23,195 bases of DNA from AL-N1 sp039178835 (GTDB taxonomy: Bacteria; Chloroflexota; Chloroflexia; Chloroflexales; Roseiflexaceae): contig JBCDFA010000089.1 of NCBI GenBank assembly GCA_039178835.1, forward strand, positions 1 to 23,195, in the 5' to 3' direction. Shown piece after piece: positions 7,877-16,000 of this stretch. The first letter of the stretch is position 1. Each line of letters starts with the position of its first letter. The notes below the pieces were generated by a model, which was not told the origin of the DNA, made no database searches, and was given only the letters and a program-made list of their open reading frames with translations. Position numbers and translations under genes: made by a program.

Positions 7877-8059
7877 TCTGCTCCCTGCTCTGGTCGCTCT
7901 GCCGATCTCTGCTCCACCCCACACCCCCGGCCCAGGCACTGCGTCCTGGGGAGCCGCACGGGCGGTGGGGCGCTTGGATCATCATTGGGGTGCATGCCTC
8001 TGGGCATTGGAGTGAGGATGTAATCATTATTAGGTGGTGACCCAAGCAAGAAGCACGCT

Positions 8060-8107
8060 GCCTGCTCAAGCAGGCGGTGTTGTTGAGCCCGCTGCTTAAG
8101 CGGCGGG
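8060..8107. other. Two adjacent strong hairpins
   Basis: GCCTGCT-CA-AGCAGGC (8060-8075) is a perfect 7-base stem. CCCGCTGCTTAAGCGGCGGG (8088-8107) folds on the GCTTAAGC palindrome with a GC-rich outer stem and one G-T pair. The phrases GCTCAAGCAGGCGG and GCTTAAGCGGCGGG are also similar to one another, so the two may be duplicates. There is no T-run, so they are not typical intrinsic terminators. Confidence 0.6.
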
Positions 8108-8118
8108 GCAAGTCGCTC

Positions 8119-8222
8119 GCCTTCGACCGGCTCAGGCTCCCCTTACCGCTCGCTACTCCGGTCGCTCACCACTTTCTCTTCCCCTTCTCTTGGATCTTTG
8201 TCTCTCGTGCCTCTGTGTTAAT
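8119..8222 (-). repeat. Inverted composite repeat, second copy
   Basis: On the minus strand, an aacacagaggcacgagagacaaag block (about 8197-8222) and GCCTGAGCCGGTCGAAGGC (8119-8137). It lies 3' of the minus-strand paralogue fragment. Confidence 0.6.
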
Positions 8223-8389
8223 GCTTAACGACCCCATCGCGCCGGGGCCGTCCCCCGTGACGGCTCGTCTCAAGAAGATAATACGGCAATTGCAAACTGC
8301 TGCTACGTTGTGATTGGAGCCACCGATGCTCCACTACGATCTACTCTAGTACTTAGTGATCGTGTTCTACCGCTCTCCGCTCAGCCGCT

Positions 8390-8836
8390 TCATGGTTCTT
8401 CCTCCAGTTCTGTCCAGAACTCTTCGGGCAGCTCTAGCAACAACACGGGCTGATGGACGGGGAACCAGGTGTAGGAGAAGAGTAAATCATAGCGATTATC
8501 GAGGAGGTAGGGGGTGCCCGCCGCATAGACGATGCCCCGCTGGCCGACAACCCAGCCGACCGCCCGATAGCCTTCTACATCGTCGAACACTGGGAGGTCG
8601 GTGTTCAGGAGACGCTCGTTAGTTGTCGTGTCATAGATGCCATCTTCACGAGTATAGAAACGACCATCGGGGGAGTAACGAGTGTCGCGTAGCGCTCCGG
8701 TTCGATACGGCGGGGTGAGTATTTCATAATCGATACCCTCTGCGGTAAGTTGTTCGTTCACTTGAGCTTGACCTGCCGCATTAATATCCATAAGAACGAC
8801 ATTGTTATCGAGGAAGCGGCCTATATCTTTATCCAT
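8390..8836 (-). pseudogene. 5'-truncated inverted copy of the 10464-11468 secreted-protein gene
   Basis: From about DKDIGRFLDNNVVL to the stop, this frame matches the C-terminal part of the protein at 10464-11468: QAQVNEQL, then GIDYEILTPPY, ALRDTRYSPDGRFYT, NERLLNTDLPVFDDVEGYRA and LLLELPEEFWTELEE. My hand alignment over the last 126 residues gives about 109 identities, and the DNA match ends just after the stop codon. The first ~200 residues, including the membrane anchor, are missing. Upstream of about 8836 the minus-strand frame continues only as antisense of the FG-GAP gene, so its apparent ATG at 8914 is not a genuine start. No promoter or ribosome site belongs to it. It is best called a pseudogene fragment. 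A chimeric assembly join is the alternative. Confidence 0.8.
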
Positions 8837-8839
8837 GGT

Positions 8840-10374
8840 GCAAATACTGGGGATTATGACATCACCATAGCTGGTATGGCTGACGGAAACTATGAAGTCA
8901 TCGGCTGGTACCACGACGACACGACACTGGTCGATCTGGTCTATGCGGAAGGCAGTACCTCCGCCGGAACCACCACACCCATTGATCTGACCATCCCTGA
9001 AGACGCTCGTACCGTTCCCCAGGCACCTGATGTCCAGGCCGGGCCGAATCTACATGTAACCGTCGGTCAATCCGTGACCTTTGCCGGAGCATTCAGCGAC
9101 ATCAACCCAGATGATAGCCATACCATCGACTGGGACTTTGGTGATCGGACGACGAGCGCTGGCATCCTAACACCCGCGCATACCTATATTGCCACCGGAC
9201 AATACACCGCCACCTTGACGATTACTGATAGTACCAATTTTGTGGTTAGTGACACCTTACTGGTCGATGTGACCGGACCAGCGCTCGATGCTATCACTGT
9301 TGATGATGCCACTGTCTATTCCATGCGAAATACCACGGCACCTGGCAGTTATGATGAAGTACAGCTGGCCGATCTCAACAATGATAGTCACCTGGACCTC
9401 ATTGCCACAGATGGTGCCTCTGATCAGGGCATCAGCTATGCCTTTGGTAGTGGCGATGGCACCTTTGGTGCACCGGCCGGATGGTCGGCGGGTCTGACCC
9501 ATGTCGCCATTACGGACTTCAATGATGACACCTTCAATGATTGGGCCGTCGCCATGAGTTACCCTGGGTATCAAGGATGGTCCACCCAGATGATCGATTC
9601 GGGCGATATCACAAGTTATATCAGCCCTGGTCCGGGGGAACGCCCCACACAACAGCGGAGTATGTTCAATGTTGACTCAGCCGGATCAATCGTGGCTGTA
9701 GACTTTGACCAGGATGGCATTCCTGATCTTGCCAGTGCCAATCCCTCTCGGAATCGGGTCGATCTCTGGCGGGGACGTGGCGATGGTCGTTTTGACCCAC
9801 TGACAACGCTGGCGGTAGACGCTGGGCCGGAATTGTTACAAAGTGGGGATATCGATGGAGATACCATCCCAGACCTGGTTGTTATTGCTGGTGCTGCTGT
9901 ACAGGTTTTCCAGTCAGCGGGTGATGGCACCTTTGCTCCTCCCCAACGCTATGTCCTCGATACACTTCCCTATGATATGACGCTGGGAGATCTCAATGGG
10001 GATGCGGCACTGGATATCGTGATGACCACCGAACGGGATGGGGCCATCCTCATCATGGTCATGCTGGTGATGGGACGTTTGCGACATCACGAGCGATTGA
10101 AGGGATCGAACGACCAATGGCCATAGCGGTCGCCGATCTCAATGCCGACGGTACGATGGATCTGCTTGTTGGCGGGGGGCGTGGTGAGCGCATCGGTGTC
10201 CAGGCTCTCCTGGGATATGGTGATGGTACATTCTGGACCGATGCACTGGTCGCAGAAGGTGGTATTACCACTGCTGTTGCCACAGATGATCTGAATGGCG
10301 ATGGTCGGATCGATGTGGTTGCCATTCAAAGCGATGGCGGTATTCCCAAAGCTCACGTCTTTCTTGGCCAATGA
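8840..10374 (+). pseudogene. FG-GAP/VCBS beta-propeller protein with PKD domain, 5'-truncated and frameshifted
   Basis: An extracellular-type protein lacking its start. After about 70 residues of beta-rich sequence (GDYDITIAGMADGNYEVIGW) comes a PKD domain (PNLHVTVGQSVTFAGAF, then WDFGDRTTSAG and YTATLTITD). Seven FG-GAP repeats follow, each with a DxDxDG-like calcium loop: DLNNDSHLD, DFNDDTFND, DFDQDGIPD, DIDGDTIPD, DLNGDAALD, DLNADGTMD, DLNGDGRID. Seven blades make one complete integrin-like propeller. The frame breaks near 10057: after DGAILIM the original frame runs into non-family sequence and stops at 10126, while the next frame gives GHAGDGTFATSRAIEG and continues to 10374. Restoring one G in ATGGTC repairs it. 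The 5' side of about 8840 is antisense of the truncated paralogue, so signal peptide and start are gone. A sequencing error could explain the frameshift but not the truncation. Confidence 0.8.
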
Positions 10375-10393
10375 TCGTATAGTAGAATGATCG

Positions 10394-10430
10394 GGGGTGG
10401 GATGGTTCAGTAATAGGCCATTCCCACCCC
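10394..10430 (+). terminator. GC-rich hairpin after the FG-GAP gene
   Basis: GGGGTGGGATGG pairs with CCATTCCCACCCC (12 pairs with one bulged base) around a 12-base loop. It lies 20 bases after the FG-GAP stop and before the next gene's ribosome site. There is no T-run, so it would be a weak or Rho-independent-like terminator, or an mRNA 3'-end stabiliser. Confidence 0.5.
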
Positions 10431-10463
10431 ACACCTGATTCAAGCAGCACAAGGATGTTGACC

Positions 10464-11468
10464 ATGCACCATTTCACCACCTACTGGCGCGGCCTGCGAC
10501 GCTCGACGCGCCGAACCCTGCTCTCGCTCGGCGTAGGAGCACTCCTCCTGAGTGGGCTCTATACCGGCTACTGCTGGGGCGGCGTCGGGCGTAATGTGCT
10601 CCCCCTCCAGTATCTGCTCCAATGTCAGTGTCCCACTGCCAGTGAAGCGATCCGATATCGCCACTTTACCGTTCTTGCGCCTGCCTGTCAGGCCCCCGAA
10701 GTACATACTATGTCCCCTAGTGGTCGCACACTGGTGGTCGAAACCCATCAACATCGCCAACAGGTCATCCGGATCGACCTCCAGCAGCAGCAGCAGACGC
10801 TCCTGCCCTTTGATATCAATACCCTTCATCAGGTCTATGCCATTGATGATTATCGTTTCTTCGTGCGCCTGGGCTGGCGGGCAGACTATCAGGTCTATGA
10901 CCTCCAGACCGCCACCACCACCCCGGTCGACTGGGTCTTTGCCGATGAGCAGGATGCTCGTGTCCAACGCATCCTCCACCAAGCCAAAGAAGTCTGGGTT
11001 TTTGAATATGAGACGCTGGCCTTAGCCAATCAATACCAACAAGCCATTGATGAAAATGTAGTACTCTACACGGTCGGGCTTGCAAGACAAGCTCAAGTCA
11101 ACGAACAACTTACTGTAGATGGTATCGATTATGAGATACTCACCCCACCCTATCAGACCGGAGCACTACGCGACACCCGCTACTCCCCCGATGGTCGCTT
11201 CTATACCCACGAAGATGGCATCTATGACGCGACAACTAACGAGCGTCTCCTGAACACCGACCTCCCAGTGTTCGACGATGTAGAAGGCTATCGGGCGGTC
11301 GGCTGGATAGCCAATCAACGTGGCGTCGTCTACACCGCCGCGACCGCCTATGTCGTCGATAATCACTATGATTTACTTTTCTCTTACACCTGGTTCCCTG
11401 TGCCTCAGCCCGTCTTACTGCTAGAGCTACCCGAGGAGTTCTGGACAGAGTTGGAGGAAGCGCCGTGA
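10464..11468 (+). CDS. Membrane-anchored extracytoplasmic protein of unknown function, 334 aa
   Basis: The ATG at 10464 is preferred over the one at 10455, because AAGGA (10451-10455) then sits 8 bases upstream and the earlier ATG overlaps it. The N-terminus is basic (YWRGLRRSTRRTLL) and followed by one hydrophobic helix, about residues 19-36 (LSLGVGALLLSGLYTGYC). This is an uncleaved anchor or signal peptide with the rest outside. The outer part has beta-propeller-like features: SPSGRTLVVETHQHRQQVIR, DIDLQQQQQTLLPF-type strands and a YSPDGRFY motif like that of TolB/WD40-type blades. I do not recognise a named family. It follows the FG-GAP gene by 89 bases, which suggests a surface-protein locus. 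Its C-terminal third is duplicated in inverted orientation at 8390-8836. Confidence 0.7.
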   Translation: MHHFTTYWRGLRRSTRRTLLSLGVGALLLSGLYTGYCWGGVGRNVLPLQYLLQCQCPTASEAIRYRHFTVLAPACQAPEVHTMSPSGRTLVVETHQHRQQVIRIDLQQQQQTLLPFDINTLHQVYAIDDYRFFVRLGWRADYQVYDLQTATTTPVDWVFADEQDARVQRILHQAKEVWVFEYETLALANQYQQAIDENVVLYTVGLARQAQVNEQLTVDGIDYEILTPPYQTGALRDTRYSPDGRFYTHEDGIYDATTNERLLNTDLPVFDDVEGYRAVGWIANQRGVVYTAATAYVVDNHYDLLFSYTWFPVPQPVLLLELPEEFWTELEEAP

Positions 11469-11479
11469 AGCGCAGCCAG

Positions 11480-11573
11480 ATGGAACACAGAGGCGCAGAG
11501 GAACAGAGACGCAGAGGTGCACAAGAAGAGGAAGCCGCTGAACACGGGGTTGCCTGAGCCGGTCGAAGGCGCA
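11480..11573 (+). repeat. Composite repeat (aacacagaggcgcagag blocks plus TTGCCTGAGCCGGTCGAAGGC)
   Basis: Directly after the stop of the preceding gene: GAACACAGAGGCGCAGAGG and AACAGAGACGCAGAGGTGC blocks at about 11480-11518, then the hairpin element at 11550-11573 with its right stem altered (AGGCGC). Same order as at 4458-4529. Confidence 0.65.
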
Positions 11574-11711
11574 GCAACTGAATAAGGAACGTTGGAGTGA
11601 TGGGGTTCTGAGCCTCTGCCCCATATGTGGCACTGTCGGCGTTGCTGTGGATGGTCTCCTTCTGATCAATGTTGAAGATCGCCCCCGTGCTAAACAGCAT
11701 CAGCACTATGA

Positions 11712-11739
11712 TTAACACTCCACAATTTTGTGGTAAGAT
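11712..11739 (+). promoter_or_regulatory. Candidate promoter of the FeoC-like pseudogene
   Basis: TTAACA (11712-11717), a 16-base spacer and TAAGAT (11734-11739), with TG one base before the -10. It lies 26 bases upstream of the pseudogene ATG. Confidence 0.4.
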
Positions 11740-11764
11740 GACCATAGTGCTGCACGGGGATAGT

Positions 11765-11900
11765 ATGTTACGTCAAGTATTGGAAACCATGGAACAAGCG
11801 CAGGGGCCAATTCCGATGGATGAGTTGAGTCGCCAGTTGGTTGGGCATTGAACGGAGCGCACTGGAGGGAATGGTCTCGTTCTGAGTACGCAAAGGATGA
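11765..11900 (+). pseudogene. FeoC-like winged-helix regulator, frameshifted remnant
   Basis: The start MLRQVLETMEQAQGPIPMDE, then LSRQL, matches the opening of FeoC-like helix-turn-helix proteins (small, about 80-90 residues, linked to FeoB ferrous-iron transport). The intact frame ends prematurely after VGH. Shifting frame after LSRQL gives GIERSALEGMVSF, then a TGA where the family has Trp, then VRKG and another TGA: clearly the remainder of the same domain. The shift coincides with a tandem TTGGTTGG at 11837-11844, that is, a 4-base duplication. So there are two lesions, a 4-base insertion and a Trp-to-stop change. The cysteine-rich C-terminal part of FeoC is not recognisable. No feoA or feoB is nearby. 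A promoter-like pair remains upstream. Confidence 0.75.
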
Positions 11901-12014
11901 TTGACCTAACAACCACCGGACCGCATACCATCGAGTTGGTTGTCACTCCGCCGAAATCACGATAAGAGGGAGTCGGGAAATAGCGAATGTTCCAAAATCC
12001 TAAGCGGCAACCTC

Positions 12015-12043
12015 TTGACAACATCAAAGATGTGCAGTATATT
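12015..12043 (+). promoter_or_regulatory. Strong sigma-70-type promoter of the efflux TetR gene
   Basis: Perfect TTGACA (12015-12020), 17-base spacer, TATATT (12038-12043). The start point is expected near 12050, inside the adjacent palindrome. Confidence 0.75.
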
Positions 12044-12045
12044 AC

Positions 12046-12063
12046 TTACTAATCGATCAGTTA
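12046..12063. promoter_or_regulatory. TetR operator O1 (autoregulation)
   Basis: TTACTAATCGATCAGTTA, an 18-base imperfect palindrome centred on ATCGAT, immediately 3' of the -10 and over the predicted start point. A near-identical site lies at 12670-12687. The pair strongly suggests the binding sites of the TetR encoded at 12069. Confidence 0.75.
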
Positions 12064-12068
12064 TTTAA

Positions 12069-12650
12069 ATGGCTATGCGTAATCCAACCGATCTTCGAGA
12101 AACCATCATCAAAAAAGCAGACGAGCTGTTCAGAGAACAGGGCTACGCTGCCACATCGATCAAGCAGATCGCCAAGGCGTCCGGATGTACTACGGCGGCA
12201 CTATACTACTACTTTGAGGATGGCAAATCCCAGATTCTGCGTGAAGTAGCCCTATCAGTTTCGGCAGATGTCCGGCGTGTCTTTGAGTCGGTGGCCGAGC
12301 CAACTAGCCTCGAAGACCTGTTGGAGCAACTGGCTCAGGCAATTGCCCGAACCATGCCTGACATGCTCAAACGTGTCAACTGGATCACATCTGAAATGTC
12401 TCGATTAGATGAAGATGAGCGGATGCACGTGGGGCTCCAGCACGCAAAATTGCAGGGAACCATTCGCAAACAGCTTGCACGATTTATCGAGGATGAAGAA
12501 GAAGCCAATGAACTGGCGTGGCTTCTATTTTGTGCATACTCAGGGTATGGACACTTCTTCATTCTTATGCAAGGACGCGAGCATACAGATTTTTCTCTTG
12601 AGCAATTCGGGAAGATAGTGACTCGTGTTGTCAGTCGTAGTGCATCCTAA
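12069..12650 (+). CDS. TetR/AcrR-family regulator of the efflux operon, 193 aa
   Basis: The N-terminal TetR DNA-binding domain is clear: DLRETIIKKADELFREQGYA, then ATSIKQIAKASGCTTAALYYYF (recognition helix about residues 39-48). An all-helical C-terminal domain of normal length follows. Either ATG at 12069 or the second at 12075 could be the start; neither has a Shine-Dalgarno. The expected leader is only about 19 bases, because the promoter (12015-12043) is so close. Twin palindromes flank the gene, one at its own promoter and one before the RND gene, so it most likely represses itself and the pump until an inducer binds. The inducer is unknown. The RND pump, adaptor and sigma-factor genes follow on the same strand. 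Confidence 0.9.
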   Translation: MAMRNPTDLRETIIKKADELFREQGYAATSIKQIAKASGCTTAALYYYFEDGKSQILREVALSVSADVRRVFESVAEPTSLEDLLEQLAQAIARTMPDMLKRVNWITSEMSRLDEDERMHVGLQHAKLQGTIRKQLARFIEDEEEANELAWLLFCAYSGYGHFFILMQGREHTDFSLEQFGKIVTRVVSRSAS

Positions 12651-12669
12651 AATTTTTTGGTGAATTAAC

Positions 12670-12687
12670 TTATTAATCGATTAGTTA
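12670..12687. promoter_or_regulatory. TetR operator O2 upstream of the RND efflux genes
   Basis: TTATTAATCGATTAGTTA, with a perfect TAATCGATTA core, differs from O1 (12046-12063) at only two positions. It overlaps the -35 and spacer region of the promoter with TATAAT at 12693-12698, a repressor-type position. Confidence 0.75.
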
Positions 12688-12698
12688 CTTTTTATAAT
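12670..12698 (+). promoter_or_regulatory. Promoter of the RND/adaptor genes
   Basis: Consensus -10 TATAAT (12693-12698); 17 bases upstream is a poor -35 TTATTA (12670-12675). The start point would be near 12705. A transcript from here reads through the RND remnant (12777-12938) and then the pump gene, leaving a leader of about 340 bases. Confidence 0.6.
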
Positions 12699-12776
12699 AA
12701 TCATTGCTAACAATTGATATATAGCATGATGTTAGCAACTACTTTGTATGCTTTCCGTCATAGAAAGGATCGGGTT

Positions 12777-12938
12777 GTGTCGTCTTCAGGACTCTCATAT
12801 TCAACTAAACTACACACCCATAAGATAATAATCTCCGACACAGGTGTCGAGCAACCTGTTGCCATTACCAGCGCAACACCACAGGACCTACCCCCAGAAC
12901 TGATGAACGTTCTGGTGTTCCCAATCAGTTTCCTATAG
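12777..12938 (+). pseudogene. Remnant duplicate of the RND gene 5' end (or 53-aa leader ORF)
   Basis: The segment 12751-12789 is a near-copy of 13024-13060, including the AGAAAGGA ribosome site, the 7-base spacing, the GTG start and the MSSS codons. The encoded peptide then parallels the pump: KIIISDTGVEQPVAIT here against GMIISDTAIKQPVFIT in the RND protein. After residue 31 the similarity is lost (SATPQDLPPELMNVLVFP) and the frame stops after 53 codons. This is most simply a decayed partial duplication or deletion product of an RND gene. But because its start signals are intact and it sits on the pump's mRNA, it may be translated and act as a leader. Confidence 0.65.
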
Positions 12939-13047
12939 CTCTTTTCCATACACATTTGATAACAATTGAACTCTTGATCGTTATAGCGATAGAACCAAAA
13001 GTTCAGACAAAAACCCTGTACGTCTTTCGTCGAGAAAGGATGCTGTC

Positions 13048-16000
13048 GTGTCGTCTTCAGAAAGCCAACGCCCAACCAAACCCAAACTCAACGGGATGAT
13101 CATCTCCGATACAGCCATCAAACAGCCGGTTTTCATCACTATGCTGGTGTTACTTGGTTTCGTTTTTGGCTTCCTTGGTTACTTTTCATTGCCAGTCAAC
13201 CTCCTGCCCGATATTTCGCTGCCGGTTGTATCCGTCCGTGTGGTGAATCCTGGCGCCAGCCCTGAGTCAATGGCTGAACAGGTCGCAAGGCCGATTGAAA
13301 ATGAACTGTCAACCCTGAGCGGCGTCAACGAGATTTCGTCAACCTCATCAGACAGCCTGACTGTCATTGTAGTGGAGTTTGTTGATGGAACTGATGTCGC
13401 AAGTGCCCTTCAGGAGGTACGTGAGAAGGTTACAGCTATTCGTGCACGTCTCCCTGATGACATTCAGGAGCCGGTGTATGAGCGGCTTGACCCCAGCCAG
13501 ACACCAATTGTCACGTTGGCAGTGACCGGAGGAAACGAACGAGACCCGCGGGAGGTTCGTAACCTGCTTGAGAATGAGATTGTCCCCAACATCCAGCAAG
13601 CTGAAGGAGTCGGATCAGTATCCCTTAACGGTGGGCTCGTGCGGCAGATCAACGTTGAGTTGGATCTGGGACGTATGCAGGCGCTGGGCATTCTGCCCTC
13701 CCAGGTCAGCAATGCTATTGCTGCTGCTAACGCTGACTTTGGGCTGGGTTCAATTCAGGTCGGTGAGCAGGAGTTCAATTTGCGAGCGCCCAGTGTCTTC
13801 CAGTCATACACCGATATTGCCTCGGTGGGCATTGAAGATACAGGCTACACTGTTGGCGATATCGCACAGATCCGAGATAGTCAGCAAGAAGTCGAGACTT
13901 TTGTGCGGGTCAATGGTGAAGAAACCATCTCGCTGGCCATTCGCAAACAGGCTGATACGAACACGGTTGCTGTCGCGGAGACCGCTATTGCGACTGCCGA
14001 AGAAACATTTAGCAGGTACTCGGATCTGGAGTTTACCGTGATTCGGGACGAGTCGGTTCAGATTCGTGAGCAGGTCAATGGTGCGATTGAGGAGATGATC
14101 ATTGCGATGCTCTTCGCCATTTTGGTCGTGTGGTTTTTCTTTCGCGATATACGTAACACCCTTGTTACGGTGCTCGGACTACCCATTATTATCATAGCCA
14201 CCTTTAGCCTCATGAGTTTCCTGGGCATCTCACTCAATGTCATCAGTTTGCTGGCATTGTCGGTGGCGGTGGGTCTGGTCATTGATGATGCGATTGTCGT
14301 GCGTGAGAACATCTTTCGGCATATACAGCGTGGTGAAGACCCCTACACGGCTGCCAGCCGCGGCACCGCACAAGTGGCTGCGGCGGTGGTCGCCATGACC
14401 CTCACGATTGTGGTAGTCTTTACGCCTGTGGCCTTTACAGATGGGGTCACTGGCGTCATCTTTGGTGCATTCGGCCTTACGATTGTAGGCGCCATGTTGT
14501 TATCAATTACCGAGGCCTTTACGCTGGCACCCATGACATCAGCAAACTGGTTTCAGGGCAAGCAAGCGGTCAAACCACTCAAAATCAAGCCCGGCGAAGA
14601 ACATCTACCAGATGAAGCGCACGAAGAACTGGGCCGCAGCGAAGCACTCTACGAACGCTTTCTGGCCTGGTCCCTCAAGCATCGCCTGCTTATTCTTGGC
14701 TTCACGGTGATAGTCATCATTGTCAGCATTCTTGCTGCATCGACCCTTAAATTCTCTTTCTTCCCCAATGTCGACAATCATCAATTTACCATGTCGATTG
14801 AACTTCCCCCAGGGACCTTCCTGAGCGAAACAGATCGTGTTGCCCGTGATGCCGAGCAGATCCTGCTACAGGATGAGGCGGTCACAACGGTGCTCACAAC
14901 GGTAGGCACGGATGGTGCTGCGGAAAAGGTCGACTTTCTCGTCAACCTGCACCACGATGCGCCATCAAACGAGACACGTGAGCGCATCCGGCCAGAGATG
15001 GAAGACCTTCCGGGCATTGTCTCATTCAGCCAGTCAACACCAGATGGTGGCGATACCGTCTCTGTGACCGGACGACCACTCCAGATGCAACTGCGAACCA
15101 CCGAAGATGTGGATACCATTGCACCACTGGTTGATGAAATCATGACGGCGTTTGAAGGTGTAGAAGGGCTGGATGATCTCGACACAACCTACAAACCTGG
15201 TGCGCCACAACTCGAATATCAACTCATTCAGCAACGCGCCAATGACTACAACCTGACCAACCAGACTCTCGCGCTCATACTCCGCACCCTGAATGAAGGT
15301 GATACAGCCGCAATCTACCGAGAAGCGGGACAAGAGTATGATGTTGTGGTCCGCTTGCAGCCGGAAGATCGGCAGAACATAGATGACCTGCGAGCAGTCC
15401 AACTCCCCCTTGGCAATTCAATCATACCTTTGGCAAGTGTCACGGACGCGGTTGAGAGCACCAGCCCGACCAGCATTCGCCGGGTGGATCGCTTGAATGA
15501 GGTGGTCATTGGGGGCAATAACATCAACCGCAATATCAACGATGTACAGGCCGATATGCAAGCACGTCTCGCCGATATAGACATTCCATCGAACGTAGCC
15601 GTGAGCTTTGGTGGCTCTACCGCAGACCAGACCGAAGGCTTCAGTGCACTAATCATCGCAATGGGGCTATCAGTATTGCTCGTGTATGTGGTGCTGGCTT
15701 CACAGTTTGGCTCCTTCTTCCAGCCACTGGTCATTATGCTCGCCATGCCATTGAGCTTTCTGGGCGCCTTTGTGGCCCTGTGGCTGGTTGGTCTGGAACT
15801 CGATATTGTCGCGATGATCGGCATGCTGATGCTGATGGGTGTCGTCGTCAAAAACTCCATTCTGCTCGTTGAGTTTACGAACCAGCTTCGCGATGCTGGC
15901 ATGTCCAAACATGCCGCACTTGAGCGTGCCGGTGCCATCCGGCTCCGTCCGATTCTGATGACAGCAGCAACACTGGTGTTAGCAGCCTTCCCATCGGCCC

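Larger units (their letters stand above)
7716..8389. other. Long non-coding stretch rich in repeats and hairpins
   Basis: About 670 bases with no convincing gene; the frames here are short, overlap in all phases and are largely translated repeat. It contains a variant hairpin repeat at 7737-7759, two inverted copies of the composite repeat (7805-7876 and 8119-8222), and two strong GC-rich hairpins (8060-8107). It lies between the recombinase and the inverted paralogue fragment. Confidence 0.6.

Noticed and set aside
7791..8313. Several overlapping short ORFs in the repeat region
   Set aside because: They occur in all frames on both strands and consist largely of translated repeat motifs.
6693..8389. 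An integrated mobile element bounded by the tyrosine recombinase
   Set aside because: No direct-repeat attachment sites, tRNA end, excisionase or cargo genes are visible around it.
8750..8839. A natural start for the FG-GAP protein at the TTG at 8750
   Set aside because: These 30 codons are antisense of the inverted paralogue fragment and encode no signal peptide; no ribosome site is present.
8390..8914. A complete 174-aa minus-strand gene
   Set aside because: The first ~26 residues are antisense of the FG-GAP gene; only the part from about 8836 downward is homologous to the paralogue, and it lacks the N-terminal half.
10030..10130. Programmed ribosomal frameshift in the FG-GAP gene
   Set aside because: There is no classical slippery heptamer followed by a stem at the shift point, and the gene is already truncated at its 5' end; simple mutation or sequencing error is more likely.
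11236..11745. Minus-strand frame with a hydrophobic N-terminus (VLIIVLMLFSTGAIF)
   Set aside because: Most of it is antisense of the secreted-protein gene and of the composite repeat. The first 50 residues look signal-like, but there is no ribosome site or homology I can recognise.
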